A DNA stretch of 64,000 nucleotides from Chitinophagaceae bacterium (GTDB lineage Bacteria > Bacteroidota > Bacteroidia > Chitinophagales > Chitinophagaceae). The position numbers and the translations under genes are program-made. The stretch covers positions 992,001 to 1,056,000 of the forward strand of contig JADJOC010000009.1 in assembly GCA_016713965.1 (NCBI GenBank), in the 5' to 3' direction. Below, piece by piece: positions 1 through 10,474 of this stretch. The notes beneath the pieces were generated by a model. It was not told the DNA's origin. It did not search any database and was given only the letters and a program-made list of their open reading frames with translations. Every line of letters starts with the position of its first letter. The stretch's first letter is position 1.

Positions 1-423
1 CCCTACTTTAATAATCGAAAAAGAAAGGTTTTTTAATGGTGATGCTTATCTGGAAAAATTAAAAAAACATAATATTGACTTTATCGTTTTAGCAGGTTTT
101 TTATGGAAAGTACCGGCGCCACTAATTAAAGCTTATCCTAAAAAAATAATTAATCTTCACCCGGCATTATTACCAAAATATGGCGGCAAAGGAATGTATG
201 GAATTCATGTACCCAAGCTGTAATTGCTGCTAAAGAGAAAGAAAGCGGCATTACTATACATTATGTGGATGAACATTATGATAATGGTGATATTATTTTA
301 CAAGCCAAATGTAGTGTTGAAGAAAATGACACTTGCGAAACGCTGGCAAAAAAAATACAGATATTAGAGCATTTGCATTACCCATTAATAATTAAAGAAA
401 TTATTATTAAAAGCAAACTTTAA
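1..423 (+). CDS. purN: Phosphoribosylglycinamide formyltransferase, 5'-truncated and frameshifted
   Basis: GAR transformylase of purine synthesis (transfers formyl from 10-formyl-THF to GAR). The gene enters from beyond the left edge. The first frame gives IVLAGFLWKVPAPLI, the formyltransferase signature NLHPALLPKYGGKG and then hits a stop at 221-223. The second frame resumes at once with QAVIAAKEKESGITIHYVDE and DNGDIILQ, both typical of PurN, and stops at 421-423. One missing base near 211-214 (expected HVHQAV) explains the break. Either a sequencing deletion or a real mutation; an error is more likely because both halves are otherwise well conserved. Confidence 0.85.
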
Positions 424-502
424 AATAGCGTTAAAACTAAACACTTATCATCTATAGTAAAATTTAGTGATGTAATATTATACTTCTAATAAATTTATCT
501 GA

Positions 503-1273
503 TTGCATTTTTACCATAAAATACTTTTATTTATTGTTTTAATCGCAGGCAAGTGTACCTTTGGCCAGCAGTATATTAATGGTACCGTGTCCGATTCCTC
601 TATGGTTAATTTAATCCCAGCTGTAAAAGTGTTAAGCACTTCCGGCTTATTTACCACTACTGACAGTTTAGGCCGATATCTTTTACAAGTAAATGATGAA
701 GACTCCATTCAATTTATTTATTTGAATAAACCCACACAGAAATTTGCGGTGAGTAAGATAGTTAACCCGGCACAGTTTGATATCTCATTATGGGTAAATT
801 ATAAAGCCAAATACACCACTTTACAAAAAGTAACTGTTTATTCAAAATCTTATCGGCAGGATTCATTGGAGAACCGGGTAACTTATTCAGATATTTTTAA
901 TTTCAGCAAACCAGGTATTAAAACCAGCATTGGACCAGGTGGCACTGCAGGAATGGATATTAATGAACTGATTAATATGTTTAGGTTTAAAAGAAATAAG
1001 CAGATAAAATCTTTTCAAAAAAGGCTGGAAATACAAGAGCAGGAAAAATATGTAAGCTATAGGTTTAGTAAGAATACCGTAAGACGCATTACTAATTTAA
1101 ACCCTGAGGTGCTGGATGATTTTCTAAAAAAATACCGACCCAGTTATGAGTTTGTAGCTAATGCTGATGAACTGGAATTTAACCAATATGTTTTAAATGC
1201 ATTTTATGATTACAAAATGAGCTTACTGAAGCAGCAGGATAAAAAAGAAGAAAAAATCAACCCTAGTAATTAA
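503..1273 (+). CDS. Exported hypothetical protein with carboxypeptidase-regulatory-like domain
   Basis: 256-residue protein starting at a TTG, because an in-frame TGA lies just upstream. Residues 5-21 form a hydrophobic signal peptide ending near CTFGQQ. The following segment (YINGTVSDSS, AVKVLSTSGLFTTTDSLGRY) has the look of a CarboxypepD_reg-like beta-sandwich, common in Bacteroidota periplasmic and outer-membrane proteins. The C-terminal half is basic and helical, with no recognised domain. Its end overlaps by about 11 bp the convergent end of the E1 dehydrogenase gene once that gene's frameshift is corrected. Function unknown. Confidence 0.7.
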   Translation: MHFYHKILLFIVLIAGKCTFGQQYINGTVSDSSMVNLIPAVKVLSTSGLFTTTDSLGRYLLQVNDEDSIQFIYLNKPTQKFAVSKIVNPAQFDISLWVNYKAKYTTLQKVTVYSKSYRQDSLENRVTYSDIFNFSKPGIKTSIGPGGTAGMDINELINMFRFKRNKQIKSFQKRLEIQEQEKYVSYRFSKNTVRRITNLNPEVLDDFLKKYRPSYEFVANADELEFNQYVLNAFYDYKMSLLKQQDKKEEKINPSN

Positions 1274-3282
1274 TTAATTTATCCACCATTTCATTTAACC
1301 TGCTGTATGCCATAAAGTTTTTTTCCAGTTCCAAATTAAAAGGGGACAGGTGTATCAAGCGATGCACAGCGCATAACAGGTGCGTCTAACCGATCAAAAC
1401 AGTTTTCAGCAATCCATGCAGCTATTTCGCCTCCAACACCCCCCAGCAAGGTATCTTCATGAAGTACTAAAACCTTTCCGGTAGCTAATACGGCTGTGTT
1501 TACGGCTGAATAATCTAATGGCAATAATGTTCGCAAATCCAATATATAAATAGAAATTTCCGAGTGATTTTTTGCATAATCCAATATCCAATGCACACCA
1601 GCCCCGTAAGTAATTACAGAAATATCAGTTCCGTCCTGAACTTTTTTTGCTTTGCCGATTTCTATTTCATAATATTCAGCAGGCACATTGCCACTAACGC
1701 TCCGGTACAACGCTTTATGTTCAAAATATAAAACAGGATTGGGATCGTTGATGGCTGCAATTAATAATCCTTTTGCATCCATGGGGGTAGAGGGAAATAC
1801 TACTTTTAACCCCGGCGTATGTATAAACCATGCTTCGTTGCTTTGGCTGTGAAACGGCCCTGCGCCTACTCCGCCGCCTGTAGGCATGCGTATAACCACA
1901 TCTGCATGCTGGCCCCAACGGTAATGTATTTTGGCCAGGTTGTTAATAATTTGGTTGAAGCCTACCGTTACAAAATCGGCAAACTGCATTTCCATCATAC
2001 TCTTATATCCTTCCAGGCTTAGGCCCAACGCTGTGCCTACAATAGCGCTTTCGCACAAAGGTGTATTTCTTACTCTTTCTTTTCCAAACTCGTTTACAAA
2101 ACCTTCGGTAATTTTAAAAGCCCCGCCATACTCTGCAATATCCTGGCCCATTAAAATAAGGGTAGGATGCTGCTGCATAGATTGGTGCAACCCTTCTTTT
2201 ATGCCATCGATGAAACGTTTTTCATTTGTTGGCCGTTGTTCGTTGCTCGTTGTTAGATTTGAATTATCAATAACAATGGTCGGTGGTCGGTTATCGGTGG
2301 CCCTTTTTGCATACACATCTTTTATTTCTTCATCAGTATCCACCACCATCGGTTTTGCATTGTATGCAATTTGCAATTCCGATTCAATATATTCTTTTGT
2401 GTCACTTTTAATTTTTTCAATATCGCCTTCACTGATTACCCCGGTTAATTTTATATATTCTTCAAAGTTTTTTACAGGGTCTTTCTTTTGCCATACATCA
2501 AATAATTCTGCAGGTACATATTTTGTTCCGCTGGCTTCTTCATGGCCACGCATGCGAAATGTCATACACTCTACCAGGTAAGGTTTTTGATTATTAATAC
2601 AATATTCCCTTACACCTTTTATAGTATCTAAAACAGTAAGAATATTATTGCCATCAATTTTTATACCTTCCATCCCATAACCTTTTGCTTTATCCACCAG
2701 GCTTTCGCATTTATATTGCTCATTTACCGGTGTGCTTAATCCATAGCCGTTATTTTCTATAATAAATATTACAGGGAGACCCCAAACAGCAGCTGTGTTT
2801 AATGCCTCGTGAAAATCGCCTTCGCTGGTGCCACCGTCACCGCTAAATGCAACGGAAACCTTTTTTTCTTTTTTTAGTTTATAAGCCAGGGCTACTCCGT
2901 CTGCAATAGCTAATTGCGGGCCCAGGTGCGATATCATTCCACAGATGCAGTGTTCTTTATTCCCAAAGTGAAAGCTTCTTTCACGGCCTTTGCTGTAACC
3001 TTCTTTATTTCCCTGCCATTGCATAAATAATTTACTTAAAGGCATATTGCGGCTGGTAAATACTCCTAAATTCCGGTGTAAGGGCATCATCCATTCATCC
3101 GGCTGTAAAGCCAGCGTAGCACCTACGGATATGGCCTCCTGGCCAATACCGCTAAACCATTTTGATATTTTTCCCTGGCGCAGTAATACCAGCATTTTTT
3201 CTTCTATCATTCTGGGCAACAGAAGTTTTTTATAAATATCTACCAGGTCTTTATGGGAAAAATTTTTTTTATCGTATAGCAT
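1263..3282 (-). CDS. 2-oxoacid dehydrogenase E1 component, fused alpha and beta subunits (frameshifted near the 3' end)
   Basis: Thiamine-diphosphate enzyme that decarboxylates pyruvate or branched-chain 2-oxoacids and passes the acyl group to the E2 lipoyl subunit. Residues 1-320 are the alpha part, with the TPP/Mg motif GDG (148-150) to NN (177-178). Residues about 355 to the end are the beta part (GQDIAEYGGAFKITEGF, PTGGGVGAGPFHSQSNEAW). The two are joined by a low-complexity linker. The 648-residue frame stops just after LDTPVPF. Skipping one base in the A run at 1338-1341 (T on the coding strand) continues as NLELEKNFMAYSRLNEMVDK to a stop at 1263, the normal family C-terminus. Substrate (pyruvate or branched-chain) cannot be told from sequence alone. 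Confidence 0.9.
2228..2300. repeat. Low-complexity repeats encoding the E1 alpha/beta linker
   Basis: On the coding strand this stretch is made of short degenerate repeats: CGACCACCGACC-like units followed by CAACGAGCAACGAACAACG-like units. It is read in frame as the Asn/Thr/Pro-rich linker between the alpha and beta halves of the E1 fusion. It differs sharply in composition from the flanking coding sequence. Confidence 0.5.
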
Positions 3283-3410
3283 GGAATGATAGCTTAAATT
3301 GCTGGCAAAGGTAATGTTTAGCAGGCAAAGACATTAAAGCACAAAACCCAAAATTTATAAATAAAATACTTATAATTTTTGTCTTTTAATATAGGTTAAA
3401 TAGCAGTACA

Positions 3411-3495
3411 TTGTTGAACGGGTTGTCCGCCGCCGTTGTCGGGGCACAGCGCCGCCTCTGTTTGATCCGGTATAAAGGCTGACAACAAAATTTTT
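3411..3495. other. GC-rich intergenic segment without a gene
   Basis: The gap between the E1 gene and the next gene (3283-3578) is AT-rich except for this block, which is dense in CCGCCG and GGCAC runs and followed by an A/T-rich stretch. No ORF or tRNA-like fold is evident. It could be a repeat remnant or a small structured RNA; I cannot decide. Confidence 0.3.
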
Positions 3496-3578
3496 TTCGA
3501 GTTTGTTAACATATAAATGGTATATATTGTATTATGCAATTGGCGGTTCTTTTCGTTTTAGCCATAAATATTATTGAT

Positions 3579-4279
3579 ATGAAGTTATTTTTTAAACCAG
3601 TAGTGGTAATAATATTTACAAGTTGCACTTTATTACCCGTAACAATTTTTGCACAGGAAAAATGGTATACACCTGTTAATATCGGAGAACATATTTATAT
3701 TGATTCTGGTTTGGTAAAGGAAGAGCAATTAAGCGCCAGCTAGGCTATAAATATTTTTTGTGATTATTTATCATCACCCAATAAATTAATGCCGGATTTT
3801 TATAAAAAAATGAATGAGTTAAAAGATGAATATATTAATTTGAATAGTAAAGAATACAGAAAAAAAATTGAACCGGGTAACCGTTTTTTTTATGCAGATA
3901 CTTCCCATCATATTTCAGTAAAAATTACTGAATTTTCAAAAAACAAGGCAAGAATAAATATTGTATTCAGTTATGGCCAATCCCTCTGGCATAATTATTA
4001 TGTTCTATTAAAAAATTATTTGGTTGAAAGGAGTAAAGCAATGGATAACATTTTTTATTTAAAACAAGACGAAAAAAATATTCATTAAAATTTAAAGGTG
4101 TGGGGCATGGGACGACGGTTTTGGAAATGGAAAAGATTTTAGGCACAGGCTATGAAGAAGATATAAAACAAATGATAAACTATAGGGAGATATACTATAA
4201 AGAATATAATATTGAAATCGTTATCCAGGATGAAAAAGTTAAATACATTAAAAGGGGCAAGCCAAATTGGATGAATTAA
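3579..4279 (+). pseudogene. Broken gene for an exported hypothetical protein
   Basis: Starts at MKLFFKPVVV with a signal peptide ending near TIFAQE. The frame meets TAG at 3741-3743, continues in the same frame as AINIFCDYLSSPNKLMPDF, and runs to a stop at 4086-4088. A shift in the A7 run at 4072-4078 opens SLKFKGVGHGTTVLEMEKIL to a stop at 4277-4279. Reconstructed length is about 233 residues. No domain recognised. Two independent lesions make real decay possible here, unlike most other broken genes in the window. Confidence 0.55.
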
Positions 4280-4291
4280 ATAATAAAACTC

Positions 4292-4645
4292 TTATTTATT
4301 TTCTTCTTCGGAAAAAATTCTTTTTTGTATAAATGAATTAAAAAAAGAAAGCAATAGGCTAAACAGCAAGGCATACCAAAATCCATTCACCTGGAACCCG
4401 CCTATAAAATGATCGCTGATTAAAATGATACAGGCGTTAATTACAAATAAAAACAACCCTAAGGTAAGCACGGTAGCGGGCAATGTTAATAGTATCAATA
4501 ATGGCTTTACCAATGCATTTAAAATTGACAAGACAACCGCTACAATAATAGCTGTAAAATAATCATCGATAATTACTCCTGGCAATATATAAGCTAAAAC
4601 AAATGCATTAATTGCGGTAATTAATATTTTTATTATAAAATTCAT
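4292..4645 (-). CDS. Phage-holin-4-superfamily (YvlD-like) small membrane protein
   Basis: 117 residues with about four hydrophobic segments: 3-20, 29-48, 51-75 and 84-105. The pattern LPGVIIDDYFTAIIVAVVLS and ILNALVKPLLILLTLPATVL is characteristic of the four-TM phage holin (Mycobacterial 4 TMS) family found as an orphan membrane protein in many bacteria. No phage genes are nearby, so a lysis role is not implied. It ends in a short charged tail (SEEENK). Confidence 0.75.
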   Translation of the reverse strand: MNFIIKILITAINAFVLAYILPGVIIDDYFTAIIVAVVLSILNALVKPLLILLTLPATVLTLGLFLFVINACIILISDHFIGGFQVNGFWYALLFSLLLSFFNSFIQKRIFSEEENK

Positions 4646-4650
4646 GGTGC

Positions 4651-5934
4651 CTAAATTACAACCAATTCATAAAATGCTTCGGGATTTAAATATTTTTTTG
4701 CCAGTTCTTTCAATTCTTCTGCCGAAATGCTCTTTATAGTTTGTATGGATTGATAAAAAAAATGTTCGTCTCAATTATTCCGGATAAGATTTTTCCACCG
4801 GCTCATTATTTGGAAAGGACCGTCCAGATCTCCCAAAATAGTACCTATCATATAATTGCGTGCTATATGTAATTCATCTTCAGGAATCAACTCTTTTTGC
4901 AAAATAAGCATTTCCTTATATATTTCTTCAATAGCTGCTTCGCATACATCTTTCCCGGCATCTGTACTTATCAGCCACGATGTTTGCTGTATCCGGTTCT
5001 GCAAATAACTGTATATGCCGTAAGTATATCCTTTATCTTCCCGTATATTGTTCATCAGCCTGCTGCCGAAAAAACCTCCGAAAACATTATTCAGTACCAT
5101 TACTTTCATAAAATCCGGGTGGTGCCTGTTAGGAAAAGGCCTTGCTATGCGAATTGAACCTTGCACACCATTGGCATCTACCTGGTGACGGTATTTGCCG
5201 GGATGCGCAGGAATTGTGGCTATTGGCTGAGTGGGCTGGGCACCTGGTTTTGAAAATTTTAATTCCCCGAAAACTTCGTTTAAGCATTGCTGTAAGTCAT
5301 CAGGCAAATAGCCAGATACAAAAATCATGCATTGCCCGTGGAGGTAATATTTTTTATAAAATTCTTTTAACTGGTTGGTTGTAACAGTGTCAATATCTTC
5401 CATCGTAGAGTATGCTCCATATGGATGATCATTGCCAAATACATAGGAATCTATAAGCCGGCCTGCAACAAAATCCGATTTTTTTAAGCTCACTGCAAGG
5501 CGTTGTTTGGCATTTTGCTTATATATGCTTAATTCCTCTTCCGGAAAAACAGAATCTGTAATTATTTCTTTTACAACAGGCAATAGTACAGGTAAATATT
5601 TACTTAAACCCGAGAGGGTTACTGTAGCTGTTTCGTTGTTACACGTCCTCGTGCAGTAAGCCCCGTAATATTCAAAATCTTCATTAATTTGAAAAGCCGT
5701 TTTGGTACTAGTGCCGTTTTTTAGCATAGCATTTGTAATGGATGCAACCTGCTTTTGGGTATCAAACCAGTTGCCGGCATAAAAAACAAGCTCAACCTGC
5801 ACCACTTCCTGTGCACCTGCATTAATAGTGTACACCGGCACTCCATTATCTAAATTAAAATGTTGGTAAGGTTTTAGCTGTAAGTTAAACTCAATGGCAT
5901 CTTTTATGTGAGGAGGAATTGTTCTGTTTAGCAT
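4651..5934 (-). CDS. M16 family peptidase-like protein, non-catalytic partner (in-frame stop)
   Basis: Insulinase-family protein (FNLDNGVPVYTI, FYAGNWFDTQKQVASITNAM) without the HxxEH zinc motif at the place where the catalytic partner has it, so predicted inactive; the C-terminal glycine-rich GGFFGSRLMNNIREDKGYTY segment that forms the peptide grip is present. The frame meets TGA at 4771-4773 after NLIRNN, then continues in the same frame with DEHFFYQSIQTIKSISAEEL to a stop at 4651, the normal end of this family (about 427 residues). Probably a GGA-to-TGA change or error. It should pair with the catalytic M16 gene upstream. Confidence 0.85.
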
Positions 5935-6009
5935 TTATAATTATTTATTGAATTTTAATTTTTTGAATTCACCAGAAAGCATACTTCTTTTGTAAGAAAG
6001 CAATGATTA

Positions 6010-6321
6010 TTACTTTTCATATCCTTTTAAAACAGGAATATTTTCTATCAATCTGGATTGATGATGAATAGTAAGGATATAAATAACAGGCTCATTAAAT
6101 TGATAAATTATCCGGTAAGATTTATAAAGAAGCTGACGAATATTATTAAATTTAGAAGGATAGATTACCCTTCCATAGTCAGGATAATTTTTTAGGGTTT
6201 TTATACTTTCTTTTAATTCAAAAATAAAATGCCTAGCTCTTAATTTTGAATCAAGACTTATGTAATCAAAAATAGCTTTTAAATCAAAAAGTGCCGGCTG
6301 GGTATATTTAATATTTACCAT
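6010..6321 (-). CDS. RelE/ParE-type toxin
   Basis: 103 residues with the ParE/RelE fold pattern: N-terminal YTQPALFDLKAIFDYI helices, a central ARHFIFELKESIKTL helix and the basic strands FNNIRQLLYKSYRIIYQF ending in VIYILTIHHQSR. Known members inhibit gyrase (ParE) or cut mRNA on the ribosome (RelE); the ParE-like YRIIY segment leaves both possible. The start overlaps the 3' end of the antitoxin gene by 7 bp, the usual arrangement. Confidence 0.85.
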   Translation of the reverse strand: MVNIKYTQPALFDLKAIFDYISLDSKLRARHFIFELKESIKTLKNYPDYGRVIYPSKFNNIRQLLYKSYRIIYQFNEPVIYILTIHHQSRLIENIPVLKGYEK

Positions 6322-6497
6322 TTTTTAATTTCTTTTTCCACCTCATCCTCAGATAAAATTTTTCCTTCATTTATTGCCTGAAGACCTTTTTGAATTTTTT
6401 CCAGCATAATAATTTCCTCTAAAATTTCGTCTACCTCATACTCATCTTTTGGCATAGCATTAATAGCGTCAACAGCCTGTTTCTTATTAATTATCAT
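6315..6497 (-). CDS. Antitoxin of the RelE/ParE module
   Basis: 60-residue acidic protein (MPKDEYEVDEILEEIIMLEK) located immediately upstream of and overlapping the toxin. The C-terminal ILSEDEVEKEIKKW is typical of small Bacteroidota antitoxins that neutralise ParE-like toxins. No clear DNA-binding domain is visible, so autoregulation cannot be asserted. The gene begins only 21 bp after the catalytic M16 peptidase gene, so it is probably co-transcribed with the peptidases. Confidence 0.75.
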   Translation of the reverse strand: MIINKKQAVDAINAMPKDEYEVDEILEEIIMLEKIQKGLQAINEGKILSEDEVEKEIKKW

Positions 6498-6518
6498 ACA
6501 ATAATCATTTTACCAAAT

Positions 6519-7763
6519 TTACAAATTATTATCACTATAATAGTATAATGTATTGCAATTGTTATCGTTAAAAATAACCTTGCACTCTTTAGTGATTTCA
6601 TCTATAGTCACAGCCCTATACCTATCCAATTCCTTATTAATCAAATCGGCATCGCCCAATAATTCATACATAGCAATACTTGCGGCACGGTTCATAATGG
6701 TCATGTCTTCAAAAGTCATCATGCTTTCCGTTTTGTTTTTTACTTTTTCAAGTTCTTTTTCCGTAATAGCGTTTTGCTGTATTTTTTTTATTTCTTCATT
6801 AAGCGCTGCTTCTGCATCTTTCATATGTACACCTTTTACCAATTTTCCTTCAATGGTTAACAGGCCGGTATCTGTGCTCCCCATATGATAACATTCGATA
6901 TTACTAAACAATTGCTTTTCTTTAACCAGGGCCTGGTACAATCTTGATGAACCGCCACCACTTAAAATTTCTGTAATAAGATCTGCCGTGTAATACCTCA
7001 TATCAGTACGGGTGTAAATATGCCAGCATTTATATAGTGCATCCAGTGGAACGTTTGCCTTTACCTCCAGGCTGCGTGCTTCAGTTTGTGGCGGCTCTTT
7101 TGGCAGATTACGGTTGTATTTTTCTCCTGCGGGTATAGGCCCAAACCATTTTTGAGCCAACTCTTTTACCTTATCAGTAGTTATATTTCCTGCTACTACT
7201 AAAATGGCATTGGCCGGTGTATAATGTTTATAAAAAAAGGCTTTTACATCCTCCAGTGTTGCATTTTCTACATGGCTTAATGCTGCGCCTATAGTCATCC
7301 ACCGGTATGGATGGGTAGTGTATGCCAATGCCCTCATTTTATGCCAAACATCGCCGTAAGGTTTATTAATATAATGCTCCTTAAACTCTTCGCATACTAC
7401 CTTACGTTGAGTTTCCAGGCTCTTTTTACTGAAGGCAAGACTTAGCATACGATCACTTTCGAGCCAAAACGCAGTTTCAATATTTTCTGCCGGCAACTGG
7501 CAGTAATAATTGGTTAAATCGCTGGTAGTATAGGCATTATTTTCTCCCCCGGCAAGTTGTAAAGGTTCATCATATACAGGAATATTAATACTTCCTCCAA
7601 ACATTAAATGCTCAAAAAGATGTGCAAACCCTGTTTTATCGGGATATTCGTCTCTTGCGCCTACATCATATAATACATTTACCACAGCCATTGGCGTACT
7701 GTTATCCTCATGTACCAAAACTATAAGGCCGTTAGATAACGTAAATTTTTCAAACTTAATCAT
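6519..7763 (-). CDS. M16 family zinc peptidase, catalytic subunit
   Basis: 414 residues. The zinc motif HLFEH is at 48-52 followed by LMFGG, and the third ligand region (NIETAFWLESDRM) lies about 75 residues later. The second half carries the inactive repeat with GGGSSRLYQALVKEKQLF. Such proteins degrade peptides in the cytoplasm or periplasm as a heterodimer with an HxxEH-lacking partner, which here is the gene at 4651-5934. No signal peptide is visible. The two partners are separated by the toxin-antitoxin pair. Confidence 0.9.
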   Translation of the reverse strand: MIKFEKFTLSNGLIVLVHEDNSTPMAVVNVLYDVGARDEYPDKTGFAHLFEHLMFGGSINIPVYDEPLQLAGGENNAYTTSDLTNYYCQLPAENIETAFWLESDRMLSLAFSKKSLETQRKVVCEEFKEHYINKPYGDVWHKMRALAYTTHPYRWMTIGAALSHVENATLEDVKAFFYKHYTPANAILVVAGNITTDKVKELAQKWFGPIPAGEKYNRNLPKEPPQTEARSLEVKANVPLDALYKCWHIYTRTDMRYYTADLITEILSGGGSSRLYQALVKEKQLFSNIECYHMGSTDTGLLTIEGKLVKGVHMKDAEAALNEEIKKIQQNAITEKELEKVKNKTESMMTFEDMTIMNRAASIAMYELLGDADLINKELDRYRAVTIDEITKECKVIFNDNNCNTLYYYSDNNL

Positions 7764-7801
7764 AGTACAAATGTACGTTGCGTAGCAGTATTAAGATGGT
7801 T

Positions 7802-8990
7802 TTACAAAATACTTTTAGGTTTGAGTACTAATAATTGCAGCTGATCATTACGTTTAACTATAAGTTCTATACGTTCATTAAGTGTTTGAAGTAATGTTTT
7901 ATATTGCTGGATATCATGAGAAAAATTTTTACCAACACCAATCACTTCATCACCTATTTTACACCCTGCTTTATCAGCCGGAGAACCGGCAATTACATCT
8001 TCTATCCATATTTTGTCTTCTAAAAAGTATATGGCCATGCCGGTATATGCATAATCAAAAATATCTGCATAATGCGTATTGGGCAAAAGGTGGATTTCTC
8101 TTTTAGGATAATTTAAAATTAAATTAAACCTGCGCAGCAGATCATTCCCAATCAGGCCGCCTGTACGGGGGTAAGCCGTTACATTATATTCATCTTTATA
8201 TAAATAGGTAGGTACGTTTTTAAATTTGTATGGCCCTACTTTTAGTTCTTTTACTACTGTCAGCCGCATTTGAAGTCGCCCACCCATACCTTCTGCCTGT
8301 GTGGTTACCGGCTTACGCCGCGATAATATAATGCTGCTGTCTTTTGCAAAAGCATCACTCATTAAAAGACATAAGCCAGCGCCTGTATCAAAATAAAAAT
8401 TATAATTGATTTTACGTTTGTCTTTTACATCAGCTCGTAATATGGGTAACGTTGTAAAAACAGGCCGCAGGATACTGCCTTTGTCAGGATACTTTATTTT
8501 ACCCGGAGTGTAAACTTCTATATAAGTACTGTCAAAATTAATTTTTTACGATGTACCTGCTAAGAAAACTATAGCCAATAATACCATCAATTTTTTCACC
8601 GTATACACTGCTTAATACTGCGTAATTATTTACATGAAAATTCAAACGGCCTACTGATAATTGTGGAAAGTGTAATGTTTGGTTAAAAACAAAAGGAACT
8701 TTTTTTGTTACACCCATGCCTGTAATTGTTGTATCGGTTTGCTTTGTAATAAGATTCAGTTCCTTACAAGTTGATGAATCCAGGGATATGCCTCCGCTTC
8801 CTGTATCTAAAATAAAATTTAATGTATCGGGTATATCAGCGATCCTGGCATTTATAATTATTACACCGCCGCTATATTGTTTAAAAGGAAACCTGGTAAT
8901 TAACCTGGCGGGAGTTTCAACCAGGATTTCCTGCGCAGGAGATGCATTATATGCAAACAAGGATAATATAATTATTTTAATACTTCTCAT
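7802..8990 (-). CDS. Aspartyl protease-family protein with PDZ domain (frameshifted)
   Basis: Signal peptide (MRSIKIIILSLFAYNASPAQ), then two retropepsin-like halves: FILDTGSGG in the first and YFDTGAGLCLL in the second, giving the two catalytic Asp motifs. The C-terminal PDZ-like segment reads VIAGSPADKAGCKIGDEVIG. The first frame stops after SRYIVKN; removing one base of the T6 run at 8542-8547 (A on the coding strand) continues as IVKINFDSTYIEVYTPG into the second frame. Total about 396 residues, normal for this Bacteroidota family. Predicted periplasmic; substrate unknown. Confidence 0.85.
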
Positions 8991-9024
8991 AGCACAGATA
9001 TGCTAATTTACAACCTTATCCATG

Positions 9025-9032
9025 TACTTTTG
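9025..9032 (+). promoter_or_regulatory. Putative -7 box for mqnC
   Basis: TACTTTTG matches the Bacteroidota -7 consensus TAnnTTTG, 27 bp before the mqnC start. No good TTG-type -33 element is visible at the expected spacing. Confidence 0.4.
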
Positions 9033-9058
9033 TAGTTTATTACACAAATGGCTATACC

Positions 9059-10181
9059 ATGATTATGAATGACCTGCTAAGAAAGGCAATGGAATTTGAG
9101 TTTTTATCGGCAGAAGAAGGTATATTTTTGTTTGAAAATACTCCATTAGCTGAGTTAATGTATGTGGCAGATGAGTTAAGAAAAAAACAGGTACCACACA
9201 ATAAAGTTACCTGGCAAATTGATAGAAATGTTAATACAACCAATGTATGTATTGCTAATTGCAAGTTTTGCAATTTTTACCGTATACCCGGCCACACAGA
9301 AGCTTATATTACTGATATTGAGACCTATAAAAAGAAAATAGAAGAAACCATTAAATACGGTGGCGACCAGTTGCTTTTACAAGGCGGTCATCATCCTGAA
9401 TTAGGATTAGCTTTTTTATGTAAATTTATTTAAGCAATTAAAACAACTTTATCCTGATATAAAATTACATACACTTGGCCCTCCTGAAATAGCGCATATC
9501 ACTAAATTAGAAAAACGTACTCATAAAGAAATTTTATCCGAATTAAAAGCTGCGGGTATGGACAGCCTTCCCGGAGCCGGGGCTGAAATTCTTACCGATA
9601 GGGTAAGGCGGCTAATAAGCAAAGGTAAATGTGGTGCGCAGGAATGGCTGGATATAATGCATGAAGCACATAAATTAAATATAACTACCAGCGCCACCAT
9701 GATGTTTGGCCATGTAGAAACTTTGGAAGAAAGATTTGAGCACCTTGTTAAACTAAGAGAAGTACAAAGCCGTAAGCCTGAGAGTGCAAAAGGTTTTTTG
9801 GCTTTTATTCCATGGACTTTCCAGGATGTGGATACCTTACTGGCAAAAATAAGAGGTGTGCATAATTTAACGACAGCAGAAGAATATATACGAATGATAG
9901 CAATAAGCCGTATTATGCTACCCAATATAATTAATATACAAGCAAGCTGGCTTACAGTGGGCAAACAGGTAGCGCAATTGTGCCTTAGGGCAGGAGCTAA
10001 CGATTTCGGAAGTATTATGATAGAAGAAAATGTAGTTAGTGCCGCAGGAGCCCCGCACAGATTTACAAGTACCACTATACAGCAGGCAATAAGAGAAGCA
10101 GGCTTTGAACCCCAGCTACGTAATCAACAATATGAGTGGAGAGCGTTACCTGCCATGGAAGAGCAAACGATTAATTATTAA
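9059..10181 (+). CDS. mqnC: Cyclic dehypoxanthinyl futalosine synthase (frameshifted)
   Basis: Radical SAM enzyme of the futalosine pathway to menaquinone; it cyclises dehypoxanthine futalosine. The first frame has the 4Fe-4S motif CIANCKFC at about residue 61-68 and GGDQLLLQGGHHPELGL. It then shifts in the T6 run at 9412-9417; dropping one T gives FYVNLFKQLKQLYPDIKLHT and leads into KAAGMDSLPGAGAEILTDRV, ASWLTVGKQVAQLCLRAGAN and IMIEENVVSAAG, all MqnC signatures. Total about 374 residues, full length. Since quinone synthesis should be essential here, a homopolymer error is likely. Confidence 0.93.
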
Positions 10182-10197
10182 AATTTAGTTTTAAAAT

Positions 10198-10237
10198 AAA
10201 AAGGGAGCTTTACTTATAGTATATTTACTCTTTTTTT
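10198..10237 (+). terminator. Possible terminator after mqnC
   Basis: An A-rich arm with GGGAG and a distal CTC followed by seven T residues can fold with G-U wobbles into a weak hairpin ending in a U tract. The rest of the gap up to 10474 is AT-rich with no gene. Confidence 0.3.
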
Positions 10238-10474
10238 ATAGTAAAAATACTTTGGCATAGCAATTGTACTCAGTCTGCTATCAATTTTTGACATAATAAT
10301 TTACAAAATCAAGAAAATTTATACCAACATACTAACAACTTATTTTGAACAATTTTTATCAAAACATTGGTTTTTTAAATCCTCCTACACTTCCAATGCC
10401 CAATTTTTTATTTATAATGATAAAAAATTATACATTATAAAAAATAACTTTAAATAGGTTTTAAAAGATTTTTT

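Noticed and set aside
1931..2581. 216-codon plus-strand frame opposite the E1 gene
   Set aside because: Antisense shadow of a strongly conserved coding sequence; Ser/Phe-rich product without family resemblance.
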